Shown here: one piece after another, positions 22,781 to 32,139 of the stretch
Position numbering within the stretch: position 1 is the first letter of the stretch
Layout of the letters: each line of letters starts with the position of its first letter
DNA from: Chroococcidiopsis sp. CCMEE 29
Lineage (GTDB): Bacteria; Cyanobacteriota; Cyanobacteriia; Cyanobacteriales; Chroococcidiopsidaceae
DNA length: 64,000 nucleotides
Direction: 5' to 3'
Assembly: GCF_023558375.1 (NCBI RefSeq)
Contig: NZ_CP083761.1
Coordinates: 2,722,001-2,786,000 of the forward strand
Program-made: the position numbers and the translations under genes
Notes under the pieces: model-generated
What the model was told of the DNA's origin: nothing
The model's input: only the letters and a program-made list of their open reading frames with translations
The model's database searches: none

Positions 22781-23767
22781 CTAGCCCCTAGCCCCTAGCC
22801 TCTGTTTTTTGATCAGATTCGATTCTATTTCAGACCGTCGCAGCCGTAGTTGAATATCTTCTAGCATTTTGCGATTGACAGCCATCAAGTCTGCAACTAA
22901 ACCAAGTATCCATAGTTGAACTCCAATAATTATTAGAATGGCTGTCAAAATTAAGCTGGGAACATGAGTCCTGGGAGTGCCTTCTAAAAATAAAAATATC
23001 CAACGGATACCAAGTATTACTCCTAAGGTAAAAGGAATACTCCCCAAAATTGTGAAAAATCGGAGAGGCTTATAGGTCATGAAAATGCGTAAGATGGTGA
23101 AAAGCGATCGCTGAACATATGCTGGGATACTTTTCACCAAGCGCGAAGGTCTTAAATACTTATTTGTTCTGATTGGTACAGACGTAATACTCATACCTTT
23201 TTGACCCGCCTGAATGATCGTTTCTAATGTATAGGTGTATTCGTTAAACACATTCAGCTGCATTGCTGCTTCGCGGCTAATTGCCCGAAAGCCGCTAGGG
23301 GCATCAGGAATATTAGTATTACTAGCAACGCGTACAACCCAACTGCCTAGTTTTTGTAAAAACTTTTTGAATGGGGAAAAGTGCTTAATTTTACTAATCG
23401 GTCGTGTACCGATGACAATTTCAGCTTTGCCTAATAAGATTGGTTCAATGAGCTGAGGAATATCATCAGCACAGTATTGATTATCTGCATCTGTGTTAAC
23501 AATGATATCTGCCCCGGCAATCAGGCAGGCTTCTATTCCTGCCATAAAGGCTTTAGCAAGCCCTTGATTATGGTTAAGATTAACGATGTGATCGACACCA
23601 AATTCACGAGCAACTTCAACAGTTTTGTCAGTGCTGCCATCATTAATCACCAACCATTCTATCCGACTCACTCCAGGAAGTTGGCGCGGCAGTGCAGATA
23701 GTGTAACTCCCAGGGTTGTTTCCTCGTTATAACAAGGAACTTGAATAATCAGTTTAGGCATATTCAT
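22781..23767 (-). CDS. Family 2 glycosyltransferase with two C-terminal membrane helices
   Basis: A polyprenyl-phosphate sugar transferase-like enzyme of 328 residues. GT-A motifs: PCYNEETTLG (about 10-19), VINDGSTDKT (about 39-48), the metal-binding NTDADNQY (about 90-97) and GFRAISREA (about 157-165). Two membrane segments near 240-262 and 272-300 anchor it. Such enzymes load dolichol- or undecaprenyl-phosphate with glucose or mannose, which GT-C enzymes then use. A GT-C-like gene starts 735 bases away on the other strand, and flippase-like and toroid genes lie just downstream. The second ATG at 23761 (MPKLI) is an alternative start. Confidence 0.85.
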   Translation of the reverse strand: MNMPKLIIQVPCYNEETTLGVTLSALPRQLPGVSRIEWLVINDGSTDKTVEVAREFGVDHIVNLNHNQGLAKAFMAGIEACLIAGADIIVNTDADNQYCADDIPQLIEPILLGKAEIVIGTRPISKIKHFSPFKKFLQKLGSWVVRVASNTNIPDAPSGFRAISREAAMQLNVFNEYTYTLETIIQAGQKGMSITSVPIRTNKYLRPSRLVKSIPAYVQRSLFTILRIFMTYKPLRFFTILGSIPFTLGVILGIRWIFLFLEGTPRTHVPSLILTAILIIIGVQLWILGLVADLMAVNRKMLEDIQLRLRRSEIESNLIKKQRLGARG

Positions 23768-24502
23768 GGTCAGAAGTTGTTAAAGTTTTGCTGAAACTGT
23801 ACATCTTGCTACTAATTTTGCCTAAAGCGAACTACTGTAGTATAAAATACAGCTAATTTGTCTAAAATATCCAGTGGTTATGCTTGTGGTGCTTCCTTAA
23901 CTTTCTGTAATCTAGGAGGTACTACAGCGTTGCATAGGATTTTAACGCTACTTGCATACTGGAATAGTTTTCCTACCTGCAATAGTGCAAGTAGGAATTT
24001 TGACACTGCCAAGGAATTTCTTAGAAGATAACAAGTGTGTTGCAGCGATCAACCTGGATAATATCCAGGTTTGACACTATTTTGTTTAGCCAATCATAAC
24101 TTTTAATACATTCTTCACATAACCGCTCAAAGTTTTAATAATTGCTTTACAGAAGACTATCTACAGAAGACTATACAGTTGTTGCTCTATAAAGCTCTAT
24201 AAAAATATTGAGCTTGAATTTTATTCAAAAAGCTAGGCGAGGCATATTTCATGAGACTATGGCTATTGCATCTATACCAATTCAATAAATGCCTGCTACA
24301 ATACGGCATCGAAAATTTAGCTCCATCTAGTCAACGTTGCGATCGCTGCTTAATTGAGGCTTTCTAGACGCTTGAAGGCCTCAGAGTGCAGTTATCCCAG
24401 AGGTGCTGCCACAACCGCTCTCTTGGTATGAACAGAATTAAGCCGGTATTCCAGCTTTGAGCGATTGAGAATTAATTTTGTTAATCTCCGACATTAAGTG
24501 AC
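23768..24502. other. Long divergent intergenic region with several palindromes
   Basis: It separates the GT2 gene from the divergent GT-C gene. An exact palindrome AACCTGGATA/TATCCAGGTT around one A lies at 24051-24071. An imperfect hairpin TCCTACCTGCA/TGCAAGTAGGA lies at 23971-23996 and is followed by ATTTT. Direct repeats of TACAGAAGACTAT occur near 24146 and 24160, and CTCTATAAAG/CTCTATAAAA near 24187. A 38-residue frame at 24251-24367 lacks support. The palindromes may be operators or terminators for a short transcript. Confidence 0.4.
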
Positions 24503-26182
24503 ATGGTGAATAAACGAAAGTTTTGGCGTTTTCTCGTTAATCTGTGCGAAGGCATCCGTGAGTGGCTAAGCGATCGAGAAAATCTGTTTTTCATGGTACT
24601 TATCCTCGTTCACCTGCTCCCTATCTGGTTATTCAAATACTTTCCCTCACAGGACGGACCCGCGCACCTCTACAACTCAAATGTTTTGCGTCAGTACTAT
24701 TTTCCAGAGCGCAGTTTATTCCGCGAGTATTATTTCATCAATCAACAGTTAGCACCAAACTGGTTTATCCATCTTGTCATGGCAGGGCTAATGTATGTCG
24801 TGCCACCGCTTGTTGCAGAGAAGCTCCTCTTAAGCAGCTACGTCATCCTTTTGCCAATCTCGATTCGCTATGCGCTGCACGCCATTCGTCCTGACGCAAA
24901 ATTTCTTGCTTTTCTGGCATTCCCATTTATTTACAACAGAATGCTTCACATGGGCTTTTACAATTTCTCGTTTAGTCTGCCCATGTTCTTTTTTGTTGTT
25001 GGCTACTGGCTGAAGTACCAGAACCAATTCACACTTCGCAATACAGTGACGCTGGGCTTCTTGGCGCTATTGCTCTACTTCTGCCATCTAGTCTCGCTGG
25101 TACCAGCATGTGTGGCGATCGCCGTCTTGACGGTGTGGCTGACGCTATTTGAAGTTGCTCAACAGTTACGTCAGCAGGAATTCGACCCGCAATCACTCTG
25201 GAAGGCTTTTAGAAGGCGAGCACTGATGCCGTTGTGTGCGTTTTTGCCAACGCTAATAATAGCCGCAATGTTTACCCTCAGTAAGGAAAGTGCCGCCGAA
25301 CACAATATATTCCAAGTGCCTATCTGGAAACAAGCGTTGAAACTCCTCTCCCTCAACTCAATCGGCTCGTACCACAGACTAGAGGTTTTGTTATCAACAG
25401 CACTCGCAGGTCTGTTTGTGGCGATCTTTATTTACCTGATGATTTCAAAGGTAGCTCATCGTCAGATCAATCGTTGGGATGGGCTTCTCCTGCTCGTTGC
25501 TACGTATGTAGTCATTTACTTCATCGCACCTAATGCAATGTATGGAGGCGGACACCTTATTCCCATTAACGTTCGGCTGATCTTCTATCCGTTTTTTGCA
25601 CTAATTCTCTGGTTTGGGGCGCAGTCATATCAAAGGCTAATGAAGCGGAGAATCCAGATTATTGCTGTAGGAATTTCTTTGATGCTACTCGGAATCCATA
25701 CGGTGAAATACGCGGAACTCAATAACTACATGGAAGAGTATGTATCGGGAATGAACCTGATAGAGCCGAATACCACACTTCTTACCCACCACCTAGATAG
25801 CCTAGATAAGCGGGGGCGTGCACCTAACGGACAGGTTGTCTCGTGGCGGATAGAACCTTTTGAGAATTTTTCAGCCTATGTCGCGGCACAGAGGCATCTC
25901 GTTGATCTGAGGAACTATGCTGCTGGGCGAGACTATTTCCCCATCATGTTCCGGTCTAGCCTCAATCCATACATCCACATCAATACTGATGACATCACCT
26001 ATTCTCAGGAAACAGGAGGACGTGTAGACTACGTGCTCGTTTGGGGCTTGCATAAGGAAGATCGTGAAAATGAAGAGACAAAATCCATTTTTAGACAGCT
26101 TCAAGATGGATACGAGCTTATTTACACATCCCCGCAACGAGGATTAAAGCAGTTATATCGCCGAAAGGACTGGAAGCAGTAG
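24503..26182 (+). CDS. GT-C-type membrane glycosyltransferase-like protein (559 aa)
   Basis: The protein has about ten to twelve membrane helices. After the first helix (about 32-48) comes FPSQDGPAHLYNSNV, an acidic loop in the place of the catalytic Asp of GT-C enzymes. The C-terminal 150 residues (from NNYMEEYVSGM) form a soluble domain. Relatives in cyanobacteria are annotated only as hypothetical membrane proteins; transfer of a sugar from a lipid carrier is inferred from topology and from the nearby GT2 gene. It stands at the start of a rightward pair with the SirB1-like gene 105 bases on. Confidence 0.65.
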   Translation: MVNKRKFWRFLVNLCEGIREWLSDRENLFFMVLILVHLLPIWLFKYFPSQDGPAHLYNSNVLRQYYFPERSLFREYYFINQQLAPNWFIHLVMAGLMYVVPPLVAEKLLLSSYVILLPISIRYALHAIRPDAKFLAFLAFPFIYNRMLHMGFYNFSFSLPMFFFVVGYWLKYQNQFTLRNTVTLGFLALLLYFCHLVSLVPACVAIAVLTVWLTLFEVAQQLRQQEFDPQSLWKAFRRRALMPLCAFLPTLIIAAMFTLSKESAAEHNIFQVPIWKQALKLLSLNSIGSYHRLEVLLSTALAGLFVAIFIYLMISKVAHRQINRWDGLLLLVATYVVIYFIAPNAMYGGGHLIPINVRLIFYPFFALILWFGAQSYQRLMKRRIQIIAVGISLMLLGIHTVKYAELNNYMEEYVSGMNLIEPNTTLLTHHLDSLDKRGRAPNGQVVSWRIEPFENFSAYVAAQRHLVDLRNYAAGRDYFPIMFRSSLNPYIHINTDDITYSQETGGRVDYVLVWGLHKEDRENEETKSIFRQLQDGYELIYTSPQRGLKQLYRRKDWKQ

Positions 26183-26286
26183 GAAAGCGATTTAATTTAT
26201 GTACTAAGTAGAAACAAATGTGTATTTCAACTCCAGTATTGGCTCAAACAGCGATTGCAATTCTCAAACCAGCATGAGTTTAAATT

Positions 26287-27108
26287 ATGGATTTCCCTCT
26301 AGCGCGGCAATATTTCTATCAAGAAGTTACTCAGCCTGACGAGCAGATAGATCTAGCAAAGGCAGCGCTTTACATTGCCCAAGAAGAATATCCAGACCTT
26401 CACCCAGCAGAATATATCAATGCCCTTGATACGATGGCGGCTGAGGTGCAAACACGTTTGCCAACTCAACAGTATCCCTTGCGGATCGTTCAAAGTATCA
26501 ATCAGTACTTGTATGATGACTTAGGATTTAGGGGCAATACAACCGATTATTACGACCCTGACAATAGCTTTTTAAATGAAGTAATTGATCGGCGAACTGG
26601 TATTCCTATTACCCTGGCGCTGGTTTATCTGGAGGTAGCACGGCGGATTGATTTTCCGATGGTGGGAGTAGGGATGCCGGGACATTTCCTCATCCGTCCA
26701 GATGTGCCACAGATGGAAATTTTTGTCGATGTTTTCAATCGCGGCGAAATCATGTTTCCCGAGGATTGTCAGGAAAGAATTAGGCAAATTTACGGTCAGC
26801 CAGTCACACTGCAACCAGAATTTTTGGAACCGGTGACCCCTAAACAATTTTTAGTACGTCTGCTGAGCAATCTAAAAATCATTTATTTGAGACGAGAGGA
26901 GCTGGAAAAAGCTCTGGCAGTAGTTGAACGAATTTTGCTATTGTTTCCAGAGATGCCAGGGGAATTGCGCGATCGCGGTTTGATTTGCTATCAGTTGGGG
27001 CGCTGGGTAGCAGCGATTGCTGACTTTGAGACTTATCTAGCTAAGGTTCCCGATGCCGATGATGCCCCTGTGATTCGCCGGTTATTGAAACAGTTAGGGA
27101 GAATTTAG
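26287..27108 (+). CDS. SirB1 family protein (transglutaminase-like plus TPR)
   Basis: The 273-residue protein shows the SirB1 layout: a transglutaminase-like core at about 45-175 with NSFLNEVIDRRTGIPITLALVYLEVARR (positions 96-123) and GMPGHFLIR (about 133-141), where the active-site Cys of true transglutaminases is absent, then TPR-like helices at about 190-265. Members are widespread; the function is uncertain and links to transcription control in enterobacteria are old and indirect. Normal length. A dispersed repeat follows within 110 bases. Confidence 0.85.
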   Translation: MDFPLARQYFYQEVTQPDEQIDLAKAALYIAQEEYPDLHPAEYINALDTMAAEVQTRLPTQQYPLRIVQSINQYLYDDLGFRGNTTDYYDPDNSFLNEVIDRRTGIPITLALVYLEVARRIDFPMVGVGMPGHFLIRPDVPQMEIFVDVFNRGEIMFPEDCQERIRQIYGQPVTLQPEFLEPVTPKQFLVRLLSNLKIIYLRREELEKALAVVERILLLFPEMPGELRDRGLICYQLGRWVAAIADFETYLAKVPDADDAPVIRRLLKQLGRI

Positions 27109-27213
27109 GAGGGGCGAGGGATCAGGGGTCAGAGGTCAGGGAAGGAAGCACAGACTTGGAGTGGAATACAGAGGAACTAGTGGTTTGTCAACCAAAAATT
27201 GAGGGGGTAGAGT

Positions 27214-27298
27214 GTAGTAGGTAGTATTCTCCTCATCACCGCGTCACTGCGTCACCGCGTCAATCTCAATCCATCATTTTCAACTTGACAGAGTACTA
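27214..27298. repeat. Dispersed repeat, copy 2
   Basis: Second copy of the element at 20075-20143, 16 bases longer in the middle, where GCGTCAC units are repeated. It has the same left and right blocks and the same orientation. It lies between the convergent SirB1-like and SRPBCC genes. Confidence 0.7.
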
Positions 27299-27340
27299 GG
27301 TACACAAAGATATTCTTGATGAACCCCTGACTCCTGACCC

Positions 27341-27802
27341 CTAGCCCCTGACCCCTTGATAAAACTCCTCTGCCACCCGTTTAAGTCGGCGCAGTTGAGC
27401 TTGCATATCTTCTTTTGTCCAACGTATAGCAAAGGTATTGAAACCCCAGTCAATTATGGGGTTAGGAATCTCAAACTCAAAACGGTTGATCAGGTGCGTT
27501 CCCTGTGCCACTGGCTGACATTCCCAGCGATCGCTGCCTTGGAAAAATCCCTCAAATTGCCAAACAATCAGTCCCGGTGCCCGTTCCACGACTACGCTTT
27601 TAAGAGTGGGCTTGAGTACAGGAATTTGAATCACAAATCGACTACGGCTACCAATATCGGAACTCCAATCACCCACTGGTTCGCAACGTAGGGCGGGATT
27701 GAGCCAACGATGCATCAACATGCGATCGGTGATACACTGCTCAACTACAGTAGCACTGGCATTGATTTGAATGGATTGTTCAAAAACTTGACCAGGTGAC
27801 AT
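27341..27802 (-). CDS. SRPBCC (START-like) domain protein
   Basis: A single-domain 153-residue protein with the helix-grip pattern: an N-terminal strand (QSIQINASATVVEQCI), two short helices, a run of antiparallel strands (RSRFVIQIPVL, VVVERAPGLIVWQFEGF) and a long C-terminal helix (IRWTKEDMQAQLRRLKRVAEEF). The family binds hydrophobic ligands such as lipids or pigments, or acts in polyketide chemistry; the ligand here is unknown. It stands alone, facing the SirB1-like gene. Confidence 0.8.
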   Translation of the reverse strand: MSPGQVFEQSIQINASATVVEQCITDRMLMHRWLNPALRCEPVGDWSSDIGSRSRFVIQIPVLKPTLKSVVVERAPGLIVWQFEGFFQGSDRWECQPVAQGTHLINRFEFEIPNPIIDWGFNTFAIRWTKEDMQAQLRRLKRVAEEFYQGVRG

Positions 27803-28104
27803 TTAGGAGGGGCGAGGATAAATGCAGTTGATTTAAGTAATAACATTAAAAGTTATCTTTGCTAAAAAAATGAATGAATAAGTAATTTTTTTAGGTTAAT
27901 TCTCTACAAGGATAGATGCGTAATTAGAAAATGAAGAATCACGCTGTATTAGGAAAATCTGATTTCACCGTTATTGCTTAATCTACAGGCAAAATACTAG
28001 TGAAATAACTAAATGGTGTATAGGATTATTCACAGAAATACTTTCCGTTAGGAGAAAATGTTGGTATTTTCTCTTGTGGCATTTGATGTTAACTCAGGAA
28101 AACC
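27803..28104. other. Intergenic region, nothing distinct
   Basis: About 300 A+T-rich bases between divergent genes, presumably holding both promoters. I see no gene, palindrome or repeat of note. Confidence 0.4.
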
Positions 28105-29970
28105 ATGAATGGAACTTGGCAAGGTATAGCCCATATGACGGGTGTTGGTGTGCCAATCCGTGCACCACAAATTTGGGCGCAGGTAACACAGGCACCGGCT
28201 CCGACCTTTGACCCAGCTCAACCAGGAGCAGCTGTCGGAGCTGGGGTGGACTATACGCGTGGGCTGCTGCAAAATTTGGCGGCGTTTATTCCCAGCTTAC
28301 TGGCGGCAGTCGTGATTTTATTAGTCGGCTGGCTGATTGCGGCGATCGCCAAAGCCGCGACTCGGGGACTGCTCAATCGCACTGACATAGATAATCGAAT
28401 TGCTGCTGGCGTGACAGGTCGTACAGATACTGGCGACTTACCCAGGGTAGAGAACTTAATCGCTAACGTGGTCTTTTGGATCATCATCTTGTTTACTGTA
28501 GTGGCAGTTTTACAGACACTACAGCTGCAGGGAGTCTCTCAGCCACTCAACACTTTTCTTAATCAGGTAATTGGCTTCATCCCAAGGTTGCTGGGTGCCA
28601 TAATCTTGCTGGGAATCGCCTGGTTGTTAGCGACCATTGTGAAGCTGGTGACAACGCGCGGATTGCAAGCAGCTAGGCTGGATGAGCGTTTGGATCAGCG
28701 ACCAGCAGGCGCACCGCGCGATCCAAATCAATTGTCTCTGAGCGAGACGATTGGCACTGCTCTATATTGGTTCATCTTTCTGCTGTTTCTGATCCCAATT
28801 CTAGATACTCTGGGGCTACAGCAGGCACTACGACCAGTAGAGAATCTTGTTCAGCAGATTATCTTGATTGTGCCGAACATCCTGGCAGCGGTGCTGATTG
28901 CTGCTGCTGGTTGGCTCCTGGCTCAGGTGGTGCGGCGGATTGTGACGAACTTGCTGGCATCAACTGGAATTGATCGGGCAGGAACTCGGTTTGGACTGAG
29001 CCGAACTGGAGGGGGGCAATCTTTATCTGGGATTATTGGCACGATTGTCTACGTCCTGATTTTAATTCCTGTAGCGATCGCAGCACTCAATGCCCTGCGA
29101 ATTGATGCAATTTCAGTTCCGGCGATCGCCATGCTGCAACAGATCCTCAATGCCCTGCCTGCAATTTTCACAGCGGCATTGGTTCTAATTTTGGCCTATT
29201 TCTTGGGGCGATTTGTGGCAGATCTGGTCACCAATATCCTCACCAGCTTGGGCTTCAATAACATCTTCTCTGTGTTGGGTTTACCAACACCCCCTAGAAG
29301 ACAGGTTGTAGCTCCACCACCACCTAGAACATCAGAACCGGAAGTTACTACCATACCTTCACCGCCACCCAGAGCACCAGAACCGGGAGTTACCATACGT
29401 CAAGCTGATCAGCCAACGGTGATTCAGCCTTCTGAGCCAACTAGGACAGAAACAGTTACAACCAGGACAACATCTGAGCCAACTAGGGCAGAAGCAGTTA
29501 CTACCAGAACACCATCAGAAATTGTCGGTATCATCGTCCTAGTCGGCATCATGCTGTTTGCTACTGTTACAGCAGTCAACATTCTGGGGATTGTGGCACT
29601 GACAGCACTGATCACCGGAATTACTGTGATATTGGGGCAGATTTTGGCAGGATTGGTGGTGTTTGCGATTGGTCTATTCTTGGCGAATCTGGCTTATAGC
29701 ATCATTACTAGCTCTGGCGGTAATCGACAGGCACAGATTTTAGGTCAAATTGCCCGTATTGCCATCATTGTTTTGGTGTCAGCGATGGCACTACAACTGA
29801 TTGGGATTGCCCAGGATATCGTCAACTTAGCATTTGGACTACTACTAGGTGCGATCGCTGTTGCCATTGCCCTTGCCTTTGGTTTAGGCAGCCGCGACAT
29901 TGCTGGTCAGCAAGTGAGAGAGTTACTTAACTCTTTCCAGCAAAAACGCAATCAACCACCGCGAACTTAA
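28105..29970 (+). CDS. Multi-pass membrane protein with repeated TM-helix domains (mechanosensitive-channel related)
   Basis: The 621-residue protein repeats a unit several times: a long Leu/Ala/Val-rich helix followed by GxLIAAIAKAATRGLLNRTDID-like turns (about 70-95, 170-195, 260-285, 345-375), the conserved TM-helix domain of CmpX-type and MscS-related proteins. Residues about 390-475 are a Pro/Thr/Glu-rich linker with repeated TRTE and TTRTPSE units. Three more membrane helices follow (about 475-590), and the end is charged. A role in turgor or membrane tension is inferred from relatives. There is no MscS pore motif. The single rightward gene has a purine-rich AGGAAAACC before ATG 28105. 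Confidence 0.75.
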   Translation: MNGTWQGIAHMTGVGVPIRAPQIWAQVTQAPAPTFDPAQPGAAVGAGVDYTRGLLQNLAAFIPSLLAAVVILLVGWLIAAIAKAATRGLLNRTDIDNRIAAGVTGRTDTGDLPRVENLIANVVFWIIILFTVVAVLQTLQLQGVSQPLNTFLNQVIGFIPRLLGAIILLGIAWLLATIVKLVTTRGLQAARLDERLDQRPAGAPRDPNQLSLSETIGTALYWFIFLLFLIPILDTLGLQQALRPVENLVQQIILIVPNILAAVLIAAAGWLLAQVVRRIVTNLLASTGIDRAGTRFGLSRTGGGQSLSGIIGTIVYVLILIPVAIAALNALRIDAISVPAIAMLQQILNALPAIFTAALVLILAYFLGRFVADLVTNILTSLGFNNIFSVLGLPTPPRRQVVAPPPPRTSEPEVTTIPSPPPRAPEPGVTIRQADQPTVIQPSEPTRTETVTTRTTSEPTRAEAVTTRTPSEIVGIIVLVGIMLFATVTAVNILGIVALTALITGITVILGQILAGLVVFAIGLFLANLAYSIITSSGGNRQAQILGQIARIAIIVLVSAMALQLIGIAQDIVNLAFGLLLGAIAVAIALAFGLGSRDIAGQQVRELLNSFQQKRNQPPRT

Positions 29971-30047
29971 GAGAGCAGGGGGAGCAGGGGGAGCAGGCTT
30001 CGACCTGAGCTCAGCCGAAGGGGAAGCAGGGGGAGATATTCCCCGCG

Positions 30048-31604
30048 TCACCGCGTCCCCGTGTCCTCTTCTTCACTCCTCACTTTCTTGCCCCTCGCCC
30101 CTAGTTTTGCCACTAGTTCATCCTTAATGCGGTTAAGAATTGAAGCTTCATCTAGTGAAGCCACAATGCGGTTCACAACGGCTTTAGGACCATCGGGTCC
30201 CCAAGAAGCTCCATTGGCTAAGTAAGCTTTGGCAACTTGTCCAATGCCATAAGAAGAGACACCAGCTACCCCAGCTTGAGTCAGCGCCACAGATAAATAA
30301 GGACCGAAGGCAGCGCCACCAGTAGCTGGAGTTGATATACCAAGTAAGCCTTTGAGGGAACTCAAGCCCAAGTTAGCCAACAGTTCACTGGCGCTGATGC
30401 CACCCATACTGATGGCAATTTTTTGTAGCAGCCCTACAGCTCCTGCCTGGGTCATTTGGATACCATACAGCTTGGATAAGGTCAAAATCAGGGTGACATC
30501 AATCACAGCACCGCTGAGGAGATCAACTAAAGTAACTGGGTTGAGGGCGATCGCCAATGCCTTTGTCATCACTGCTCGCCAAATTATCTGGTTGGCGCTG
30601 TTGTCACGAATCATTAGTTTCCGCTGTACCAATTGCTCATTCACGCTGTCAGCGTAGAGCATGGTGTTGAGGGCAACCAAGGCTTTGCCTTCCCGATGCA
30701 AGATTTCTAAGATCTTGAGCTTCAGCTCCTCCACTTGGGGCTGGCTAGGACTCAGCTGGACGCCCCTGCTGCCGTCAGAGCGCACAATTGCTTTTCTCAC
30801 GAGCGGTGAAGCAGCTGCCATCACAATTTCATCAGGTGAGAGTAGCTCTCGCACTCGCTCATCCCGGATTTTGTGATAAATTGCCATCCGGTCTGCTTGG
30901 GGATATTGGTCAATTTTGTTGAATACGAGCAAGATAGGCTTACCAGCTTCCCGCAGTTGGGCAAGCGCTACGTGTTCCACCTTGGTCATGTCACCGGCAA
31001 TGACAAACAAAATTAGATCTGCCTGTTTTGCTACTTGCTGAGCTAGAGCGGCGCGGGTTTCACCGTCTACTTCGTCTAAACCAGGAGTATCAATTAACTC
31101 TACCTGAGACTGCCCCAGACCAGACAGAGTGACTTTCACATAGCGATCGCCATCTCCTACAATCTCCTCACTAGTGGTCCAGCTGGCACGTTGACTGTTG
31201 CGGGTAACGCCGTGTAACGGACCCGTTTCAAACATGGCTTGCCCTACCAAGGCGTTGAGCAAAGAAGATTTACCACGTCCCACCATGCCAAACGCAGCAA
31301 TCTGCACGACTCTACGCTCCAAATTCACCAGCATGGTTTCTAGCTGAGCAATTTCTACCTCGAGTCCAGTCTGCTCCTGGGGTGTCAAATCAAGCTTGAC
31401 TACTAAGTCTCGCAGTACTGTCTGTGCCTGTTTGTAGTTCAGTTCCGCCTGTATGTCTTCAAATGTCCAAATTGCGCTGTCCAGTTCTTCCTCTAAGTTA
31501 AGGGAACTAAGACGAGTTGAGGTCGTTGAAGGGGGATTTCCTCCCTCAAACTCCTGTGACAATTTATGCCCATGGGGAGTCGGGTTAGGCAGTGCAGAAG
31601 TCAA
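30048..31604 (-). CDS. Dynamin-like/Era-type GTPase with C-terminal DUF697-like domain
   Basis: The GTPase domain spans about 85-290: P-loop GMVGRGKSSLLNAL (about 104-117), G3 DTPGLDEV (about 175-182) and G4 NKID (about 231-234). The C-terminal 200 residues contain Gly/Ala-rich membrane helices (about 350-460) of the DUF697 kind. It probably acts at membranes. A TTG at 31604 follows AGGAGG at a 6-base gap, while TTG 31610 is too close to that site, so I start at 31604. The last residues (GARGKKVRSEEEDTGTR) are encoded in repeat-like GGGGCGAGGGG and CGCGTC sequence and may vary between strains. Confidence 0.85.
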   Translation of the reverse strand: MTSALPNPTPHGHKLSQEFEGGNPPSTTSTRLSSLNLEEELDSAIWTFEDIQAELNYKQAQTVLRDLVVKLDLTPQEQTGLEVEIAQLETMLVNLERRVVQIAAFGMVGRGKSSLLNALVGQAMFETGPLHGVTRNSQRASWTTSEEIVGDGDRYVKVTLSGLGQSQVELIDTPGLDEVDGETRAALAQQVAKQADLILFVIAGDMTKVEHVALAQLREAGKPILLVFNKIDQYPQADRMAIYHKIRDERVRELLSPDEIVMAAASPLVRKAIVRSDGSRGVQLSPSQPQVEELKLKILEILHREGKALVALNTMLYADSVNEQLVQRKLMIRDNSANQIIWRAVMTKALAIALNPVTLVDLLSGAVIDVTLILTLSKLYGIQMTQAGAVGLLQKIAISMGGISASELLANLGLSSLKGLLGISTPATGGAAFGPYLSVALTQAGVAGVSSYGIGQVAKAYLANGASWGPDGPKAVVNRIVASLDEASILNRIKDELVAKLGARGKKVRSEEEDTGTR

Positions 31605-31728
31605 AGTCAAACCTCCTGTTATCAGCAGCTCTACTTCCAGAAAATGGCTGCATCAATTTGATCGCTATACTTCTTCGATCCTAGTCGCTTAACTGCGGTA
31701 AGGTTGGGTTTGATATCGTGGGGAGTAT

Positions 31729-32028
31729 GTGCCTGGAAAACAGTCAGCAGCAATAGAACAAATCGTGAGTGCTAAGCGTTTGCCAGAAACCATTGCTTAT
31801 GTCAGGATCACGCGTCAATCCTGGCAACAAGGTGTGCTTGAGGGAGAAGTGAGAGCCAGTGAGTTTGAGTGGCACTTCCAGTGGTGTTTCCGCCGGGGTG
31901 AATTATCTGTTAAGCCTTCGCAAGGTCGAGCTTTAATCCAAGAGCCACTTGGTCGCTTCTTGGAGCAACGAGATTATCAGCTAGAGCCAGGAGGAGACTA
32001 TGCTTTTACAATTCGGGCAGAATTATAA
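31729..32028 (+). CDS. Conserved cyanobacterial hypothetical protein (99 aa, possibly DUF3146)
   Basis: Starts at GTG 31729. The sequence (KRLPETIAYVRITRQSWQQG, then EFEWHFQWCFRRGELSVKP) is a set of beta strands with conserved Trp and Phe and looks like a small cyanobacteria-specific family; DUF3146 is my best guess from memory, not a checked match. It is divergent from the GTPase gene, with 124 bases between. A composite intergenic repeat begins directly at its stop codon. Confidence 0.65.
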   Translation: MPGKQSAAIEQIVSAKRLPETIAYVRITRQSWQQGVLEGEVRASEFEWHFQWCFRRGELSVKPSQGRALIQEPLGRFLEQRDYQLEPGGDYAFTIRAEL

Positions 32029-32029
32029 G

Positions 32030-32136
32030 GGCGAGGGGCGAGGGGTTAGGAGTTAGGGATTTTAGATTTTGGATTTTGGATTTTGGATTACACTCTTGCT
32101 TCCCCTGCTCCCGAAGCTCCCCCTGCTTCCCCTGCT
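32030..32136 (+). repeat. Composite intergenic repeat, copy A
   Basis: Order of parts: GCGAGGGG units, TTAGGG, a run of ATTTTGG heptamers (GATTTTAGATTTTGG start), ATTACACTCTT, then GCTTCCCCTGCTCC units. The same order recurs at 32647-32783 and 63286-63394 and, reversed, at 54755-54945. Confidence 0.75.
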
Positions 32137-32139
32137 CTT

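Noticed and set aside
24251-24367. 38-residue gene in the GT2/GT-C gap
   Set aside because: No ribosome site or neighbour coupling; codon pattern gives no support.
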